DNA of 64,000 nucleotides from Actinomycetes bacterium (GTDB taxonomy: Bacteria > Actinomycetota > Actinomycetes > Actinomycetales > Dermatophilaceae), in assembly GCA_029552065.1 (NCBI GenBank), contig JAKPEG010000117.1, positions 1-64,000 on the forward strand, read 5' to 3'. The position numbers were made by a program, and so were the translations under genes. Position 1 is the stretch's first letter. Every line of letters starts with the position of its first letter. The notes under the pieces are model-generated. The model saw only the letters and a list, made by a program, of their open reading frames with translations, did no database searches and had not been told where the DNA came from. This document shows positions 63,080 through 64,000 of the stretch, piece by piece.

Positions 63080-63649
63080 TCAGTTCATCGACGGGTCGTC
63101 GGGGAAGCTCGCCACGAGGGCCAGGCTCCCGCGCTGGCGGACGAGCACTCCGACCCACAGCTGGTCCGGCCGGTCGGTGAAGGCGTCACGCGGCTCGGCG
63201 TCGACGACGAACCAGTCGCCCCGCCGGATCTCGCCCTCGAGCTGCCCGCCGGACCACCCGGCATACCCGGCGAAGATCCGCAGCCCGGCGATCTCGGGAG
63301 CCACGAGGACGGGCGGCGCGTCGAGGTCGACCACGCCGATCCGCCGGAACAGTCGATGGATCGCCGGAGTCTCCCCGGTCTCTCCTGGCACGGTGACGAG
63401 CCCGATCGCCGAATCGGTCGCGACCGGGCCGCCCCGGAAGAGCCGTTGCGGCGCAGTAGCGACCGCCTGCCACCCCGGCAGGACCGCGTCGACGACGGCG
63501 TCGAGCGGCTGGTTGAGGACGACTCCCTGAGCCCCGTCGTCGTCGTGATGCAGCATGAGGATGACCGACCGGCGGAAGGCGTCGCCCTCCACTGCGGGGG
63601 TCGCGACGAGCAACCGCCCGGTCGTGTATGCCGTCTCCTCGCTGGGCAC
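63080..63649 (-). CDS. UPF0301/YqgE/AlgH-family protein
   Basis: GRLLVATPAVEGDAFRRSVILMLHHDDDGAQGVVLNQPLD; RIFAGYAGWSGGQLEGEI. Confidence 0.94.
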   Translation of the reverse strand: MPSEETAYTTGRLLVATPAVEGDAFRRSVILMLHHDDDGAQGVVLNQPLDAVVDAVLPGWQAVATAPQRLFRGGPVATDSAIGLVTVPGETGETPAIHRLFRRIGVVDLDAPPVLVAPEIAGLRIFAGYAGWSGGQLEGEIRRGDWFVVDAEPRDAFTDRPDQLWVGVLVRQRGSLALVASFPDDPSMN

Positions 63650-63653
63650 GGCC

Positions 63654-64000
63654 CTAGTCTCGCACCGCCCGGGCCGGTCGGCGCGGACCCGTGCGACGCT
63701 CCGGCGGGCCGCCGCTCCACGAGCGGCCGTGCCGCGGGCCCCGCGCGCCGCCGGGCCCGCGCCGGTGCGCGGGTTCGAGCAGGTGGCGTAGGTCCTCGTC
63801 GGACACCGGCTGCCCCGAGGGAGCGCGGGCGCCCGCGGCCAGGAGGGCGTCGCCGCCGAGCGATGCCTTCGTGAGCGGAGAATCCACCCCGGCCTCGCGC
63901 AGGAGGCGCTCGACGGTTCGACGCTGGTGGGGGAGCACGAGGGTGACGACGGTGCCCTCCTCGCCGGCCCGGGCCGTGCGCCCGGCCCGGTGGACGTAGT
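63654..64000 (-). CDS. DEAD/DEAH-box RNA helicase, C-terminal part (gene runs off the right edge)
   Basis: minus-strand YVHRAGRTARAGEEGTVVTLVLPHQRRTVERLLREAG. Confidence 0.9.
   Translation of the reverse strand, partial: YVHRAGRTARAGEEGTVVTLVLPHQRRTVERLLREAGVDSPLTKASLGGDALLAAGARAPSGQPVSDEDLRHLLEPAHRRGPGGARGPRHGRSWSGGPPERRTGPRRPARAVRD

Overview
This 64 kb window is high-GC actinobacterial chromosome. Protein content suggests Intrasporangiaceae or related Micrococcales, but that is inference only. It is densely packed with ordinary chromosomal genes, about 55 of which I could place. No rRNA, tRNA, CRISPR array, phage or transposase was recognised. Main blocks: (i) a MoxR/DUF4129 fragment at the left edge; (ii) a B12-dependent mutase large subunit; (iii) a nucleoside/pseudouridine salvage region (psuG, PfkB kinase, BMP-type nucleoside ABC transporter, cdd, deoA, cupin, add, later uridine kinase, ALDH pair, deoC, phosphohexomutase, PNP and an LpdA-like flavoprotein), which resembles as I remember it the M. 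tuberculosis lpdA-deoD-pmmB-add-deoA-cdd neighbourhood; (iv) a complete RDD/SpoIIM/DUF58/MoxR/DUF4350/DUF4129 island; (v) acyl-CoA carboxylase plus MerR-controlled acyl-CoA dehydrogenase; (vi) a Na+/H+ antiporter with a C-terminal UBP-type zinc finger; (vii) a GH95 fucosidase with a CUT1 importer; (viii) metZ/rhodanese/AlgH/DEAD helicase. The strongest unexplained signal is not a gene. The octamer 5'-GTATGCCG-3' (reverse complement CGGCATAC) occurs about 72 times by hand count, against roughly 2 expected from base composition. It is balanced between strands (37 vs 35), occurs in all six translation phases (forcing rare codons such as ATA and GTA), also lies in intergenic DNA, and twice forms perfect inverted pairs in probable terminator hairpins. 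This is how DNA uptake sequences behave in Neisseriaceae and Pasteurellaceae. I know of no such element described in Actinobacteria, so it is the lead candidate for something undescribed.
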